DNA of 64,000 bases from Curtobacterium sp. MCSS17_015 (GTDB lineage Bacteria; Actinomycetota; Actinomycetes; Actinomycetales; Microbacteriaceae). The DNA lies in contig NZ_CP126256.1 of assembly GCF_003234265.2 (NCBI RefSeq), positions 1,674,001 through 1,738,000 on the forward strand, in the 5' to 3' direction. Below the pieces are notes generated by a model, which made no database searches, was not told the origin of the DNA, and saw only the letters and a program-made list of their open reading frames with translations. Within the stretch, counting starts at the first letter, position 1. Each line of letters opens with the position of its first letter. Positions 25,777 through 35,338 of the stretch are shown in pieces. A program made the position numbers and the translations under genes.

Positions 25777-27315
25777 ATGTCACCGGTGGCGATCACCCCG
25801 GAGCACAACCCGCTCCGGTTGCCCACGGACCGTCGACTGAACCGGATCGCGGGTCCCAGCACCCTCATCATCTTCGGCGTCACGGGAGACCTCTCCCGGA
25901 AGAAGTTGATGCCCGCGGTCTACGACCTCGCGAACCGGGGGCTCCTGCCCCCGGGCTTCGCGCTGGTCGGGTTCGCTCGGCGCGACTGGGAGGACCAGGA
26001 CTTCTCCCAGCTCGTCCACGACGCCGTCAAGGAGCACTCGCGGACCCCGTTCGACGAGGACGTCTGGCGTCAGCTCGAGCAGGGGATCCGCTTCGTCCAG
26101 GGGTCGTTCGACGACCCCGAGGCGTTCGCGCTCCTCAAGGAGACCGTCGACACCCTCGACGCCGAGCGTGGGACGCTCGGCAACCACGCCTTCTACCTCT
26201 CGATCCCGCCGAAGATGTTCCCGGTCGTCACCGAGCAGCTCAAGCTCTCCGGGCTCACCGAGAAGCGTGACGGGTCGTGGAGCCGGGTCGTGGTCGAGAA
26301 GCCCTTCGGCTCCGACCTGCGGACCGCCCGCGAACTCAACGCGATCGTCGAGAGCGTCTTCGCGCCGGACGACGTCTTCCGCATCGACCACTACCTCGGC
26401 AAGGAGACCGTCCAGAACCTCCTGACGCTCCGGTTCGCGAACCAGATGTACGAACCCATCTGGAACTCGAACTACGTCGACCACGTGCAGATCACGATGG
26501 CCGAGGACATCGGCGTCGCCGGTCGGGCCGCGTACTACGACGGCATCGGTGCGGCACGCGACGTCATCCAGAACCACCTGCTGCAACTCCTCGCCCTCAC
26601 GGCGATGGAGGAGCCGGTCTCGTTCAAGGCCGGACACCTCCGCGCCGAGAAGGAGAAGGTGCTCTCGGCGGTCCGGCTGCCGGAGGACCTGTCCACGGCG
26701 ACCGCCCGCGGGCAGTACGCCGGCGGCTGGCAGGGCGGCGAGAAGGTGCTCGGGTTCCTCGAGGAAGCGGGCATGAACCCCGAGTCCACGACGGAGACCT
26801 ACGCCGCGATCCGCCTCGACATCGCGACCCGCCGCTGGCAGGGCGTGCCCTTCTACCTGCGGGCCGGCAAGCGTCTCGGCCGCCGCGTCACCGAGATCGC
26901 GATCGTGTTCAAGCGCGTCCCCGAGGACGTGTTCGGCATCGAACAGTCACCGCTCGGTCAGAACGCGCTCGTCATCCGCGTGCAGCCGGACGAGGGCGTC
27001 ACGCTCCGCTTCGGCTCGAAGGTCCCGGGCGTCGGGACGCAGGTCCGCGACGTCACGATGGACTTCGGCTACGGCCACGCGTTCACCGAGGCCTCCCCCG
27101 AGGCCTACGAACGGCTCATCCTCGACGTGCTCCTCGGTGACCCGCCGCTGTTCCCGCGGCACCAGGAGGTCGAGCTGTCCTGGAAGATCCTCGACCCGAT
27201 CGAGGAGTTCTGGCGGACACAGGGCCAGCCCGAACAGTACCGTCCTGGCACGTGGGGTCCGGCATCGGCCGACGAACTCCTCGCCCGCGACGGTCGGACC
27301 TGGAGGCGTCCATGA
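25777..27315 (+). CDS. zwf: Glucose-6-phosphate 1-dehydrogenase
   Basis: A 512-residue enzyme oxidising glucose-6-phosphate to the lactone with NADP, entry to the oxidative pentose-phosphate pathway. The cofactor motif FGVTGDLSRKKLMPA is near 32-46, the active-site RIDHYLGKE near 204-212, and the substrate Lys in EKPFGSDL. A strong AAAGGAG lies nine bases before the ATG. It overlaps opcA by ATGA, so enzyme and its assembly/activator protein are co-translated. Confidence 0.97.
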   Translation: MSPVAITPEHNPLRLPTDRRLNRIAGPSTLIIFGVTGDLSRKKLMPAVYDLANRGLLPPGFALVGFARRDWEDQDFSQLVHDAVKEHSRTPFDEDVWRQLEQGIRFVQGSFDDPEAFALLKETVDTLDAERGTLGNHAFYLSIPPKMFPVVTEQLKLSGLTEKRDGSWSRVVVEKPFGSDLRTARELNAIVESVFAPDDVFRIDHYLGKETVQNLLTLRFANQMYEPIWNSNYVDHVQITMAEDIGVAGRAAYYDGIGAARDVIQNHLLQLLALTAMEEPVSFKAGHLRAEKEKVLSAVRLPEDLSTATARGQYAGGWQGGEKVLGFLEEAGMNPESTTETYAAIRLDIATRRWQGVPFYLRAGKRLGRRVTEIAIVFKRVPEDVFGIEQSPLGQNALVIRVQPDEGVTLRFGSKVPGVGTQVRDVTMDFGYGHAFTEASPEAYERLILDVLLGDPPLFPRHQEVELSWKILDPIEEFWRTQGQPEQYRPGTWGPASADELLARDGRTWRRP

Positions 27316-28256
27316 AGATCGACCTGCCGAACACCACGGTCTCGAAGATCCAGAAGACCCTGGTGCACATCCGCGAGGAGGGCGGGGCCGTCGCTCTCGG
27401 CCGCGTGCTCACCCTCATCGTCTCGACCGCCCTCGGTCGCGAGGAAGAGGCCATCGAGGCCGCCAACCAGGCGTCCCGCGAGCACCCGATGCGCGTCGTC
27501 ATCGTGTCGAAGAACGAGGGTGATGTCGCGTCCCCCGGTCGTCTCGACGCGCAGATCCGCGTCGGCAGCGACGCGGGCGCCAGCGAGGTCATCGTCCTCC
27601 GCGCCTACGGCGAGACCGCTGCGGACGAGGAGAGCCTGGTCACCGGACTGCTCCTCCCCGACGCGCCCGTCGTCGCCTGGTGGCCGGAAGCCGCGCCGGA
27701 GAAGCCGTCGGTCTCGCCGCTCGGCCGGATCGCCCAGCGGCGGATCACCGACGCCGCGGCGCAGAAGGACCCGAACGCCGCGATCATGGCGCTCGCGGAC
27801 TCCTACGCGCCCGGTGACACGGACTTCGCCTGGACGCGCCTCACGCTGTGGCGGAACCAGCTGGCGGCCGCGCTCGACCAGCCGCCGTTCGAGCCGATCA
27901 CCGCGGTCGAGGTCTCCGGTGCGTTCGACAGCCCGTCGACGGTGCTCCTCGCCGCGTGGCTCGGCCTCCAGCTCAAGGTCCCCGTGGAGGTCACCACCTC
28001 ACCGCGGGCGACGGGCTCGAGCGGCATCCACGGCGTGAAGCTCTTGCGCGACTCCGGCACGATCGAACTCGAGCGTTCCCTGGTCGACGTCGCGACCCTG
28101 TCGATGCCGGGGCAACCGACGCACGACCTGTCGTTGCCGCGCCGGAACCTGCGCGACTGCCTGGCCGAGGAACTCCGTAGACTCGACCCGGACGTCCTCT
28201 TCGGAGACGTCGTCAAGCACGGGGTGGCCAAGCTCCGCGAACGCATCGCGGGCTGA
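27312..28256 (+). CDS. opcA: Glucose-6-phosphate dehydrogenase assembly protein OpcA
   Basis: A 314-residue OpcA, known in cyanobacteria and actinobacteria to be needed for full activity of glucose-6-phosphate dehydrogenase. The conserved RVLTLIVST and PDAPVVAWWPEAAPE segments are present. The ATG at 27312 overlaps the zwf stop; the frame is open further upstream within zwf but without homology. A hairpin follows the gene. Confidence 0.94.
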   Translation: MKIDLPNTTVSKIQKTLVHIREEGGAVALGRVLTLIVSTALGREEEAIEAANQASREHPMRVVIVSKNEGDVASPGRLDAQIRVGSDAGASEVIVLRAYGETAADEESLVTGLLLPDAPVVAWWPEAAPEKPSVSPLGRIAQRRITDAAAQKDPNAAIMALADSYAPGDTDFAWTRLTLWRNQLAAALDQPPFEPITAVEVSGAFDSPSTVLLAAWLGLQLKVPVEVTTSPRATGSSGIHGVKLLRDSGTIELERSLVDVATLSMPGQPTHDLSLPRRNLRDCLAEELRRLDPDVLFGDVVKHGVAKLRERIAG

Positions 28257-28286
28257 CCACCGCCACGGTCCGACCGTCCGTCCTCC

Positions 28287-28313
28287 CCCGCCCTGCCCGT
28301 CAGGTCGGGCGGG
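28287..28313 (+). terminator. Hairpin after opcA
   Basis: CCCGCCC (28287-28293) pairs with GGGCGGG (28307-28313) around 13 bases. Modest stem; partial read-through into pgl is likely. Confidence 0.45.
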
Positions 28314-28376
28314 CCGGACGGCCGGCCGGACCGACCGCGGTCACATGGGTGGCCGCATCACGAACACGGGAGTCAC

Positions 28377-29147
28377 GTGACCAACGAACGGCGGGTGCTG
28401 GTGCACCCCGACAAGCAGGCCCTCGGCGCCTCCGTCGCCGCACGCTTCATCACGAAGATCATCGACGTGCTCGACGAGCAGGGGCGGGCCGACATCGCGA
28501 TCAGCGGTGGCTCGGTCTCGACCCTGGTGCTCGCGGCGATCGGGCAATCGCAGGCGCAGGAGAGCGTCGACTGGTCGAAGGTGCACGTCTGGTGGGTCGA
28601 CGAGCGCTGGGTGCCCGCGGGTGACGCCGACCGCAACGACGCCGGTACGCAGACCGACTTCCTCGACCACGTCAGCATCCCGGTCGAGAACATCCACCCC
28701 ATGGCCGCGTCCGACGCCGGTCTGACGATCGACGAGGCCGCGGACCATTACGAGCGCGAGCTGCACGACGCCGCGCCGGACTCCGCCGATGCACCGCGGT
28801 TCGACATCACGCTCCTCGGCGTCGGACCGGACGGCCACACGGCGTCGCTGTTCCCGGAGTTCCCGCAGCTGCGCGTCACCGACCGCATGGTCGTGTCCGT
28901 GGACGACTCCCCCAAGCCGCCAGCCCAGCGCCTGACGCTCACCTACCCGGTGATCAACGCGTCGCAGCGGGTCTGGGTCATCCTCTCCGGCGCCGAGAAG
29001 GCGTCCGTGCTCGGGCTCGCCCTGGCGGGTGCCGCGGTGGACGAGGTACCGGTCGGTGGTGTGCAGGGCCGGAAGCGCACCGTCTTCTTCGTCGACCAGG
29101 ACGCCGCGCGCGACGTTCCGGAGAACCTCATCGCGTCGACCTACTAG
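28377..29147 (+). CDS. pgl: 6-phosphogluconolactonase
   Basis: A 256-residue SIS-like lactonase hydrolysing 6-phosphogluconolactone after Zwf. The family motifs ISGGSVSTLVL, VHVWWVDERWVP, DITLLGVGPDGHTASLFP and the C-terminal VPVGGVQGRKRTVFFVD are complete. The GTG start has GGGAG four bases upstream. It lies 120 bases after opcA and closes the pentose-phosphate block. Confidence 0.95.
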   Translation: MTNERRVLVHPDKQALGASVAARFITKIIDVLDEQGRADIAISGGSVSTLVLAAIGQSQAQESVDWSKVHVWWVDERWVPAGDADRNDAGTQTDFLDHVSIPVENIHPMAASDAGLTIDEAADHYERELHDAAPDSADAPRFDITLLGVGPDGHTASLFPEFPQLRVTDRMVVSVDDSPKPPAQRLTLTYPVINASQRVWVILSGAEKASVLGLALAGAAVDEVPVGGVQGRKRTVFFVDQDAARDVPENLIASTY

Positions 29148-29162
29148 ACGCGATCACTCACG

Positions 29163-29202
29163 GACGGGAGGCGCGGTGCCAGCTGGCACCGCGCCTCCCG
29201 TC
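29163..29202. terminator. Perfect 40-base palindrome after pgl
   Basis: GACGGGAGGCGCGGTGCCAG pairs base for base with the next 20 bases; the centre is AGCT. It lies between the pgl stop and the convergent rbpA terminator and belongs to the repeated hairpin family (inner arm GCG instead of CCG). Confidence 0.85.
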
Positions 29203-29285
29203 TGTCTGCGCCCGGCGTCGGCCGTGGGAGACCCGCCGGACGTGTCACCCGACCGCGCGCGCAGGGCTGACGACCTGACCCATGA

Positions 29286-29320
29286 CGAAGGCCCCCGCAC
29301 CAACGGTGCGGGGGCCTTCG
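29286..29320 (-). terminator. rbpA terminator hairpin
   Basis: A perfect 16-bp stem (CGAAGGCCCCCGCACC and complement) with a 3-base loop, 11 bases past the rbpA stop. Confidence 0.85.
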
Positions 29321-29331
29321 GACGTCGAGCG

Positions 29332-29694
29332 CTACTTGGCGGCGGTACCGCGGCGCTGGCGGAGCTGCTGCAGTGCGTCCTCGAGGAGCTGCGCTGCCTC
29401 TTCCTCGGTACGCCGTTCCTTCACGTACGCCAGGTGCGTCTTGTACGGCTCGGTCTTGGCGACCTGCGGCGGGTTCTCCTTGTCGCGGCCGGCCGGGAGA
29501 CCCGTGGACGGGGAGTCGACCGTCTCGGGGATCTCCTCGTCGGGGAGGTTCGCGGCGAAGTACCGTACGACCTCGTTGCCCATCGCGTCCCAGTAGGAGA
29601 TCGCGACGCGTTCGGCCTGGACCCCGCGGTCCTGTTCGCCCATCGGGCCTGCGCCCACACGCGACCCGCGGATGGCGCTTCCTCCGGATGCCAT
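29332..29694 (-). CDS. rbpA: RNA polymerase-binding protein RbpA
   Basis: A 120-residue RbpA, the actinobacterial factor that binds RNA polymerase and the principal sigma factor and stabilises open complexes. The N-terminal GSAIRGSRVGAGP, the core SYWDAMGNEVVRYFA and the C-terminal sigma-interaction helices THLAYVKERRTEEEAAQLL match the family. It contains no cysteine: where many homologues read CPxCG this one reads SPSTG, so it cannot bind zinc. It starts one base after the secG stop. Confidence 0.92.
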   Translation of the reverse strand: MASGGSAIRGSRVGAGPMGEQDRGVQAERVAISYWDAMGNEVVRYFAANLPDEEIPETVDSPSTGLPAGRDKENPPQVAKTEPYKTHLAYVKERRTEEEAAQLLEDALQQLRQRRGTAAK

Positions 29695-29695
29695 G

Positions 29696-29947
29696 TCAGC
29701 TCCCTGCCGTGAACTTGTTGATGAGACCGAGCACGATGATGCTCGAGATCCAGAGGAGCCCGAGGATCACGGTGATGCGGTTCAGGTTGCGCTCGGCGAC
29801 GCCGGATGCCCCGAGGTTGCTCGTCACACCACCGCCGAACATGTCGGAGAGGCCGCCACCGCGACCCTTGTGCAGGAGGATGAGGAGCGTGAGCAGGAGG
29901 CTCGTGATCGCGAGCAGGACCTGCAGCACGACGGAGAGTATCGCCAC
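29696..29947 (-). CDS. secG: Preprotein translocase subunit SecG
   Basis: An 83-residue membrane protein of the SecYEG channel. Two hydrophobic helices (about 3-24 and 58-77) flank the conserved GRGGGLSDMFGGG loop. GTG start with AAAGG eight bases upstream. It sits downstream of tpiA, the usual actinobacterial order, but a strong hairpin separates them and it has its own TATACT box. Confidence 0.94.
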   Translation of the reverse strand: MAILSVVLQVLLAITSLLLTLLILLHKGRGGGLSDMFGGGVTSNLGASGVAERNLNRITVILGLLWISSIIVLGLINKFTAGS

Positions 29948-29977
29948 GACGTACCTTTCGTGTCAGTCAGCCATCCG

Positions 29978-29983
29978 AGTATA
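29978..29983 (-). promoter_or_regulatory. -10 box for secG-rbpA
   Basis: TATACT on the - strand about 31 bases before the secG start; the -35 region is GC-rich and not recognisable. Confidence 0.45.
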
Positions 29984-30044
29984 CCGGTCGCGCGGCGCGC
30001 GCTCGGGAACCGGGCGGGTTGAGCGGTGCGGGAGGGGCACAGCA

Positions 30045-30077
30045 CGAGGCGCGACGGGCGGTGCCCGTCGCGCCTCG
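30045..30077 (-). terminator. tpiA terminator hairpin
   Basis: A perfect 14-bp stem (CGAGGCGCGACGGG and complement) with loop CGGTG, 12 bases after the tpiA stop. Confidence 0.8.
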
Positions 30078-30088
30078 GCGGTGCTGGT

Positions 30089-30868
30089 CTACAGACCGAC
30101 GTGCTGCTGGAACCGCGCGATGGCGGCGAACTCCTGCACGTCGAGGGACGCGCCACCGACGAGCGCGCCGTCGACGTCGGGCTCACGGAGGAAGCCCGCG
30201 ATGTTGCCCGACTTCACCGATCCGCCGTACAGGACGCGCGTGTCGGCAGCGGCCTGGTCACCCCAGGCAGCAGCGATGCCGCGACGCAGGGCAGCACACT
30301 CGTCCTGCGCCTGCTCCGCCGTGGCCGCCTGGCCGGAGCCGATGGCCCACACCGGCTCGTACGCCACGACGATCTCGGCCGGCTGCACGGCAGCGAGGAC
30401 GACCTGCAACTGCTCGACCGGGACGACCCCGGCGCCGCGCTGCTCACGCTGTTCGCCCGTCTCCCCGACGCAGACGACCGGCACCAGCCCGTGCTTCACG
30501 GCAGCTGCGGTCTTGGCGGCCACGATCTCGTCGGTCTCACCGTGCATGGTGCGACGCTCGGAGTGGCCGACGATCACGTACTTCGCGTCGAGTGCGGCGA
30601 GGAACGCGCCCGAGACGTCACCGGTGTAGGCACCGGAGTCGTACTGCGACAGGTCCTGGGCGCCGAACGCGATGGGCAGCTTGTCGGCGGAGATGAGCGT
30701 CTGCACGCTCCGCAGGTCCGTGAAGGGCGGGAACACCGCGACCTCGACGTCGGCGTGGTCGTGACGGGCGTCCTTCAGGGTCCACGCGAGTTTCTGGACG
30801 GTGGCGATGGCCTGGAGGTGGTCCAGGTTCATCTTCCAGTTGCCCGCGATGAGCGGCGTGCGGGTCAT
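30089..30868 (-). CDS. tpiA: Triosephosphate isomerase
   Basis: A 259-residue TIM barrel interconverting dihydroxyacetone phosphate and glyceraldehyde-3-phosphate. Catalytic residues are present: Lys in GNWKMN near 13, His in IVGHSERR near 99 and Glu in [11 protein letters not shown] near 170, with the phosphate loop [10 protein letters not shown]. The ATG at 30868 overlaps the pgk stop (ATGA) and is preferred to the GTG nine bases upstream. Confidence 0.97.
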   Translation of the reverse strand: MTRTPLIAGNWKMNLDHLQAIATVQKLAWTLKDARHDHADVEVAVFPPFTDLRSVQTLISADKLPIAFGAQDLSQYDSGAYTGDVSGAFLAALDAKYVIVGHSERRTMHGETDEIVAAKTAAAVKHGLVPVVCVGETGEQREQRGAGVVPVEQLQVVLAAVQPAEIVVAYEPVWAIGSGQAATAEQAQDECAALRRGIAAAWGDQAAADTRVLYGGSVKSGNIAGFLREPDVDGALVGGASLDVQEFAAIARFQQHVGL

Positions 30869-32082
30869 GCGGACCACCCCAGCGCTTCGAGGCCGGGGAG
30901 CGACTTGCCCTCGAGGAACTCGAGGCTCGCCCCACCACCGGTGGAGATGTGGCCGAACTGGTCGTCGGCGAAGCCGAGAGACCGGACGGCGGCTGCCGAG
31001 TCACCACCGCCGACGACGCCGAGGCCGTCGACCTCGGTGAGCGCCTGCGCGACGGTCTTCGTGCCCGCGGCGAAGGCCGGGAACTCGAACACGCCCATCG
31101 GGCCGTTCCAGAACACGGTCTTCGACGAGGACACCGCTGCGGCGAACCGCTCCGCCGTCTCCGGGCCGATGTCGAGCCCGATGCCGTCCGCTCCGAACGA
31201 CGAGGACTCGATGGCGTCGGCGGCCACCGTCTCGTGCTCGGCGTCGGTGGCGAAGCCGGAGGCCACCACGACGTCGGTCGGCAGGTCGATGGTCACGCCG
31301 AGCTCGCTCGCTCGCGACAGGTACTCCCGGACGGTGTCCAGCTGGTCCTGCTCGAGCAGCGACTTCCCCACCCCGTGGCCCTGGGCCGCGAGGAAGGTGA
31401 AGAGCATGCCGCCACCGATGCAGATGGTGTCGACGCGCGGCAGCAGGTGGTCGATGACCCCGAGCTTGTCGCTGACCTTCGAGCCGCCGAGGACGACGGT
31501 GTAGGGCCGCTCGGGTTCCTCGGTCAGGCGCTCGAGCACCGTGAGCTCCTGCTCGATGAGCTGACCGGCGGCACTCGGGAGGGCCGATGCCAGCTCGTAG
31601 ACCGAAGCCTGCTTGCGGTGCACGACACCGAACCCGTCGGAGACGAAGGCGTCCCCGAGCGCTGCGATGCGGTCGGCGAAGGCTCCGCGTTCGGCGGCGT
31701 CCTTCGAGGTCTCCTCCGGGTTGAACCGGAGGTTCTCGAGCAGCAGGACGTCACCGTCCTCGAGGGCCTCGGCGGCCGCGGTCGCTTCGTCGCCGACGGT
31801 CTCGCCGACGAACGCCACCGGCTTGGCCAGCAGTTCGGACAGCCGCTGGGCGACCGGCGCGAGCGAGTACTCCGGCGTCGGTGTGCCGTCGGGTCGGCCG
31901 AGGTGCGACACGACGATCACGCGCGCGCCGGCGGTGATCAACGTGTTGAGCGTGGTCAACGACGCGCGCACACGGCCGTCGTCCGTGATCGTGCCGTCCT
32001 TGAGCGGGACGTTCAGGTCACAGCGGACGACGACACGCTTGCCGGCGAGGTCGCCGAGGTCCTCGAGGGTGCGGAGAGCCAT
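30865..32082 (-). CDS. pgk: Phosphoglycerate kinase
   Basis: A 405-residue kinase making ATP from 1,3-bisphosphoglycerate. The N-domain [11 protein letters not shown] and SHLGRPDG, the hinge, and the C-domain nucleotide region [15 protein letters not shown] and GGGDSAAAV are all recognisable. It lies four bases after gap and overlaps tpiA, so the three glycolytic genes are one unit. Confidence 0.97.
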   Translation of the reverse strand: MALRTLEDLGDLAGKRVVVRCDLNVPLKDGTITDDGRVRASLTTLNTLITAGARVIVVSHLGRPDGTPTPEYSLAPVAQRLSELLAKPVAFVGETVGDEATAAAEALEDGDVLLLENLRFNPEETSKDAAERGAFADRIAALGDAFVSDGFGVVHRKQASVYELASALPSAAGQLIEQELTVLERLTEEPERPYTVVLGGSKVSDKLGVIDHLLPRVDTICIGGGMLFTFLAAQGHGVGKSLLEQDQLDTVREYLSRASELGVTIDLPTDVVVASGFATDAEHETVAADAIESSSFGADGIGLDIGPETAERFAAAVSSSKTVFWNGPMGVFEFPAFAAGTKTVAQALTEVDGLGVVGGGDSAAAVRSLGFADDQFGHISTGGGASLEFLEGKSLPGLEALGWSA

Positions 32083-32086
32083 CAGG

Positions 32087-33220
<1,134 letters not shown>

Positions 33221-33225
33221 GCAGT

Positions 33226-33295
33226 CGGACCCCCACGGACCACCTGCATGACGCCGACCCGGGGCGGGTCGGCGCGCAGTGGCCGCGGGGGTCCG
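33226..33295 (-). terminator. Compound hairpin after whiA
   Basis: Outer arms CGGACCCCCACGG (33226-33238) and CCGCGGGGGTCCG (33283-33295), one mismatch, enclose an inner GCCGACCC / GGGTCGGC hairpin at 33253-33273. It separates whiA from the gap operon. Confidence 0.6.
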
Positions 33296-33310
33296 GAGGG
33301 GACGAGTCGG

Positions 33311-34291
33311 TCAGGCCCCTTCGAGTTCCTCGGGCACGCTCGCCTCGGTGCCGGGGACGCCGAGGTCGGCGGCACGCTTGTCGGCCATCGCCAGCAGTCG
33401 GCGGATCCGACCGGCGATGGCGTCCTTCGTCATGGGCGGGTCGGCGTGCTGGCCGAGCTCGTCCAGCGACGCGTCGCGGTGCTCGAGCCGCAGGGTGCCG
33501 GCGTACTGCAGGTGGTCGGGGACCTCGTCGCCGAGGATCTCCAGCGCCCGCTCGACCCGGGCGCACGCGGCGACCGCGGCCTGCGCCGAACGACGCAGGT
33601 TCGCGTCGTCGAAGTTCACGAGGCGGTTGGCGGTGGCACGGACCTCCCGGCGCTGGCGCATCTCCTCCCAGTCGGCCGTCGTCCGGGCGGCGCCCATCGC
33701 GGTGAGCATCTGTCCGATGGCCTCGCCGTCGCGGATGACGACCCGGTGGACCCCACGGACCTCGCGGCCCTTCGCGGCGATGCCGAGGCGGGAGGCAGCG
33801 CCGACGAGCGCCATCGCCGCTTCGTTGCCGGGGCAGGTCACCTCGAGCGCTGCGGCACGACCCGGGTCGGTCAGGGTGCCGGAGGCGAGGAACGCGCCAC
33901 GCCAGATGGCGGCGAGGTCCTCGCGGGTGCCGGTCGTCAGGCGGTTCGGCAGCCCGCGCACCGGACGCCGCCGGGCGTCCATGAGCCCGGTCTGGCGGGC
34001 CAGGGTCTCACCGGCCTCGAGGACGCGGACGAGGTACCGGGTCCCGCGCCGCGACGACGCGGTCGACCCGACCGAGGCCTCGCTCCGCACGCCGTACAGC
34101 TCGGCGAGGTCCTTCCGGACGCGGTGCACGATGATCCGGGTGTCGAGCTCGACCTCGACGGCGATCCGGCCGGAGATGACGTGCAGGCCCCCCGCGAACC
34201 GGAGCACGGTCGCGAGCTCGGCGGCGCGGACCGTGTTCCGGTTGACGACGACCCTGGCCAGTTCGTCCTTCACCTCGGCAGTCAACGGCAC
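33311..34291 (-). CDS. whiA: DNA-binding protein WhiA
   Basis: A 326-residue WhiA, a regulator of sporulation septation in Streptomyces and of cell division or chromosome organisation in other Gram-positives. The N-terminal part resembles a degenerate homing endonuclease ([12 protein letters not shown], then [14 protein letters not shown]) and the C-terminal helix-turn-helix is [25 protein letters not shown]. GTG start with TAAGGA about nine bases upstream. It follows rapZ by 78 bases; the gene usually found between them, yvcK, is absent. Confidence 0.95.
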   Translation of the reverse strand: MPLTAEVKDELARVVVNRNTVRAAELATVLRFAGGLHVISGRIAVEVELDTRIIVHRVRKDLAELYGVRSEASVGSTASSRRGTRYLVRVLEAGETLARQTGLMDARRRPVRGLPNRLTTGTREDLAAIWRGAFLASGTLTDPGRAAALEVTCPGNEAAMALVGAASRLGIAAKGREVRGVHRVVIRDGEAIGQMLTAMGAARTTADWEEMRQRREVRATANRLVNFDDANLRRSAQAAVAACARVERALEILGDEVPDHLQYAGTLRLEHRDASLDELGQHADPPMTKDAIAGRIRRLLAMADKRAADLGVPGTEASVPEELEGA

Positions 34292-34369
34292 GGCATCATT
34301 CCTTACGTTCTTCGGGGTGGGGTTCCGCGGCCCCGGGGCGCACGCGTGTCGAGACGGCCGGTGGGACGG

Positions 34370-35257
34370 TCACTCCCGGCCGAGATCTCGGTTCTTCACA
34401 CGCACGGCGACGTTGGGCATCCCGCGGAGGAGGCTCGCCAGCTCGGCGACGATGGCGACCGAACGGTGCTTGCCGCCGGTACAGCCGATGGCGATCGTAG
34501 CGTGTCTTTTGTTCTCCCGCTGGTACCCCTCGAACACCGGCTCGAGGACGGAGGCGTAGCGGTCGACGAACGGACGCGCCCCGGGCTGCTCCAGGACGTA
34601 GTCGGACACCGGCTTGTCGAGCCCCGTGTGCGGCCGCAGTTCCGGCACCCAGTAGGGGTTCGGGATGAAGCGCACGTCGGCGACCATGTCGGCGTCGGCG
34701 GGCAGGCCGTACTTGAACCCGAAGCTCATCAGGGTGACCTGGACGCCGACGAAGCGGTCCTCGGCGAACTTCTCGGTGACGGCGTTCGCGAGCTGGTGGA
34801 TGTTCAGGTCGGACGTGTCGACGATCATGTCCGACGCCTCGCGCAGGCCGAGCAGGCGGGTGCGCTCCCGTGCGATGCCGTCGAGCAGCGTGTCCTCGCC
34901 CTGCAGCGGGTGGGGCCGTCGGACCTGTTCGAAGCGCCGGACCAGGACCTGGTCGGTCGCTTCGAGGAACAGCACCCGGACCCGGGCGCTGGTGCTCTCG
35001 CGCAGCTGCTGGACGGCGTGCTCGGGGTCCGTGAAGAACCGCCCGCCGCGCACGTCGACGACGGTCGCGATCTTCGGGATCGACTCCCCCGCCCGGTCCG
35101 CCAGGTCGGTCAGCGGCCCGAGCATCTGCGTCGGGAGGTTGTCGACCACGTACCAGCCGAGGTCCTCGAGCGCCTTCCCCACCGTCGACCGCCCGGCGCC
35201 GGACATGCCGGTCACGATGAGGACGTCGTGCTGCTGCTGCGAGGTGGTTTCGGTCAT
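34370..35257 (-). CDS. rapZ: RapZ/YvcJ nucleotide-binding protein
   Basis: A 295-residue P-loop protein of the RapZ/YvcJ family. The P-loop is GMSGAGRST at 17-25, with Arg in place of the usual Lys as in other actinobacterial members. [21 protein letters not shown] and the C-terminal [13 protein letters not shown] are diagnostic. In enterobacteria RapZ controls glmS through small RNAs; the actinobacterial role is not settled. The GGAG before the start is weakly spaced. Confidence 0.93.
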   Translation of the reverse strand: MTETTSQQQHDVLIVTGMSGAGRSTVGKALEDLGWYVVDNLPTQMLGPLTDLADRAGESIPKIATVVDVRGGRFFTDPEHAVQQLRESTSARVRVLFLEATDQVLVRRFEQVRRPHPLQGEDTLLDGIARERTRLLGLREASDMIVDTSDLNIHQLANAVTEKFAEDRFVGVQVTLMSFGFKYGLPADADMVADVRFIPNPYWVPELRPHTGLDKPVSDYVLEQPGARPFVDRYASVLEPVFEGYQRENKRHATIAIGCTGGKHRSVAIVAELASLLRGMPNVAVRVKNRDLGRE

Positions 35258-35282
35258 CTGCGAAGGAGCTCCGTCGTGGTGT

Positions 35283-35303
35283 GGCCGGGCGGGTCGCCCG
35301 GCC
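35283..35303 (-). terminator. Hairpin between uvrC and rapZ
   Basis: GGCCGGGCG-GGT-CGCCCGGCC, a perfect 9-bp stem, between two genes on the same strand. Confidence 0.5.
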
Positions 35304-35338
35304 GGTTCGAGCGCCGCCGGCCCAGGTCGAGGACCAGG

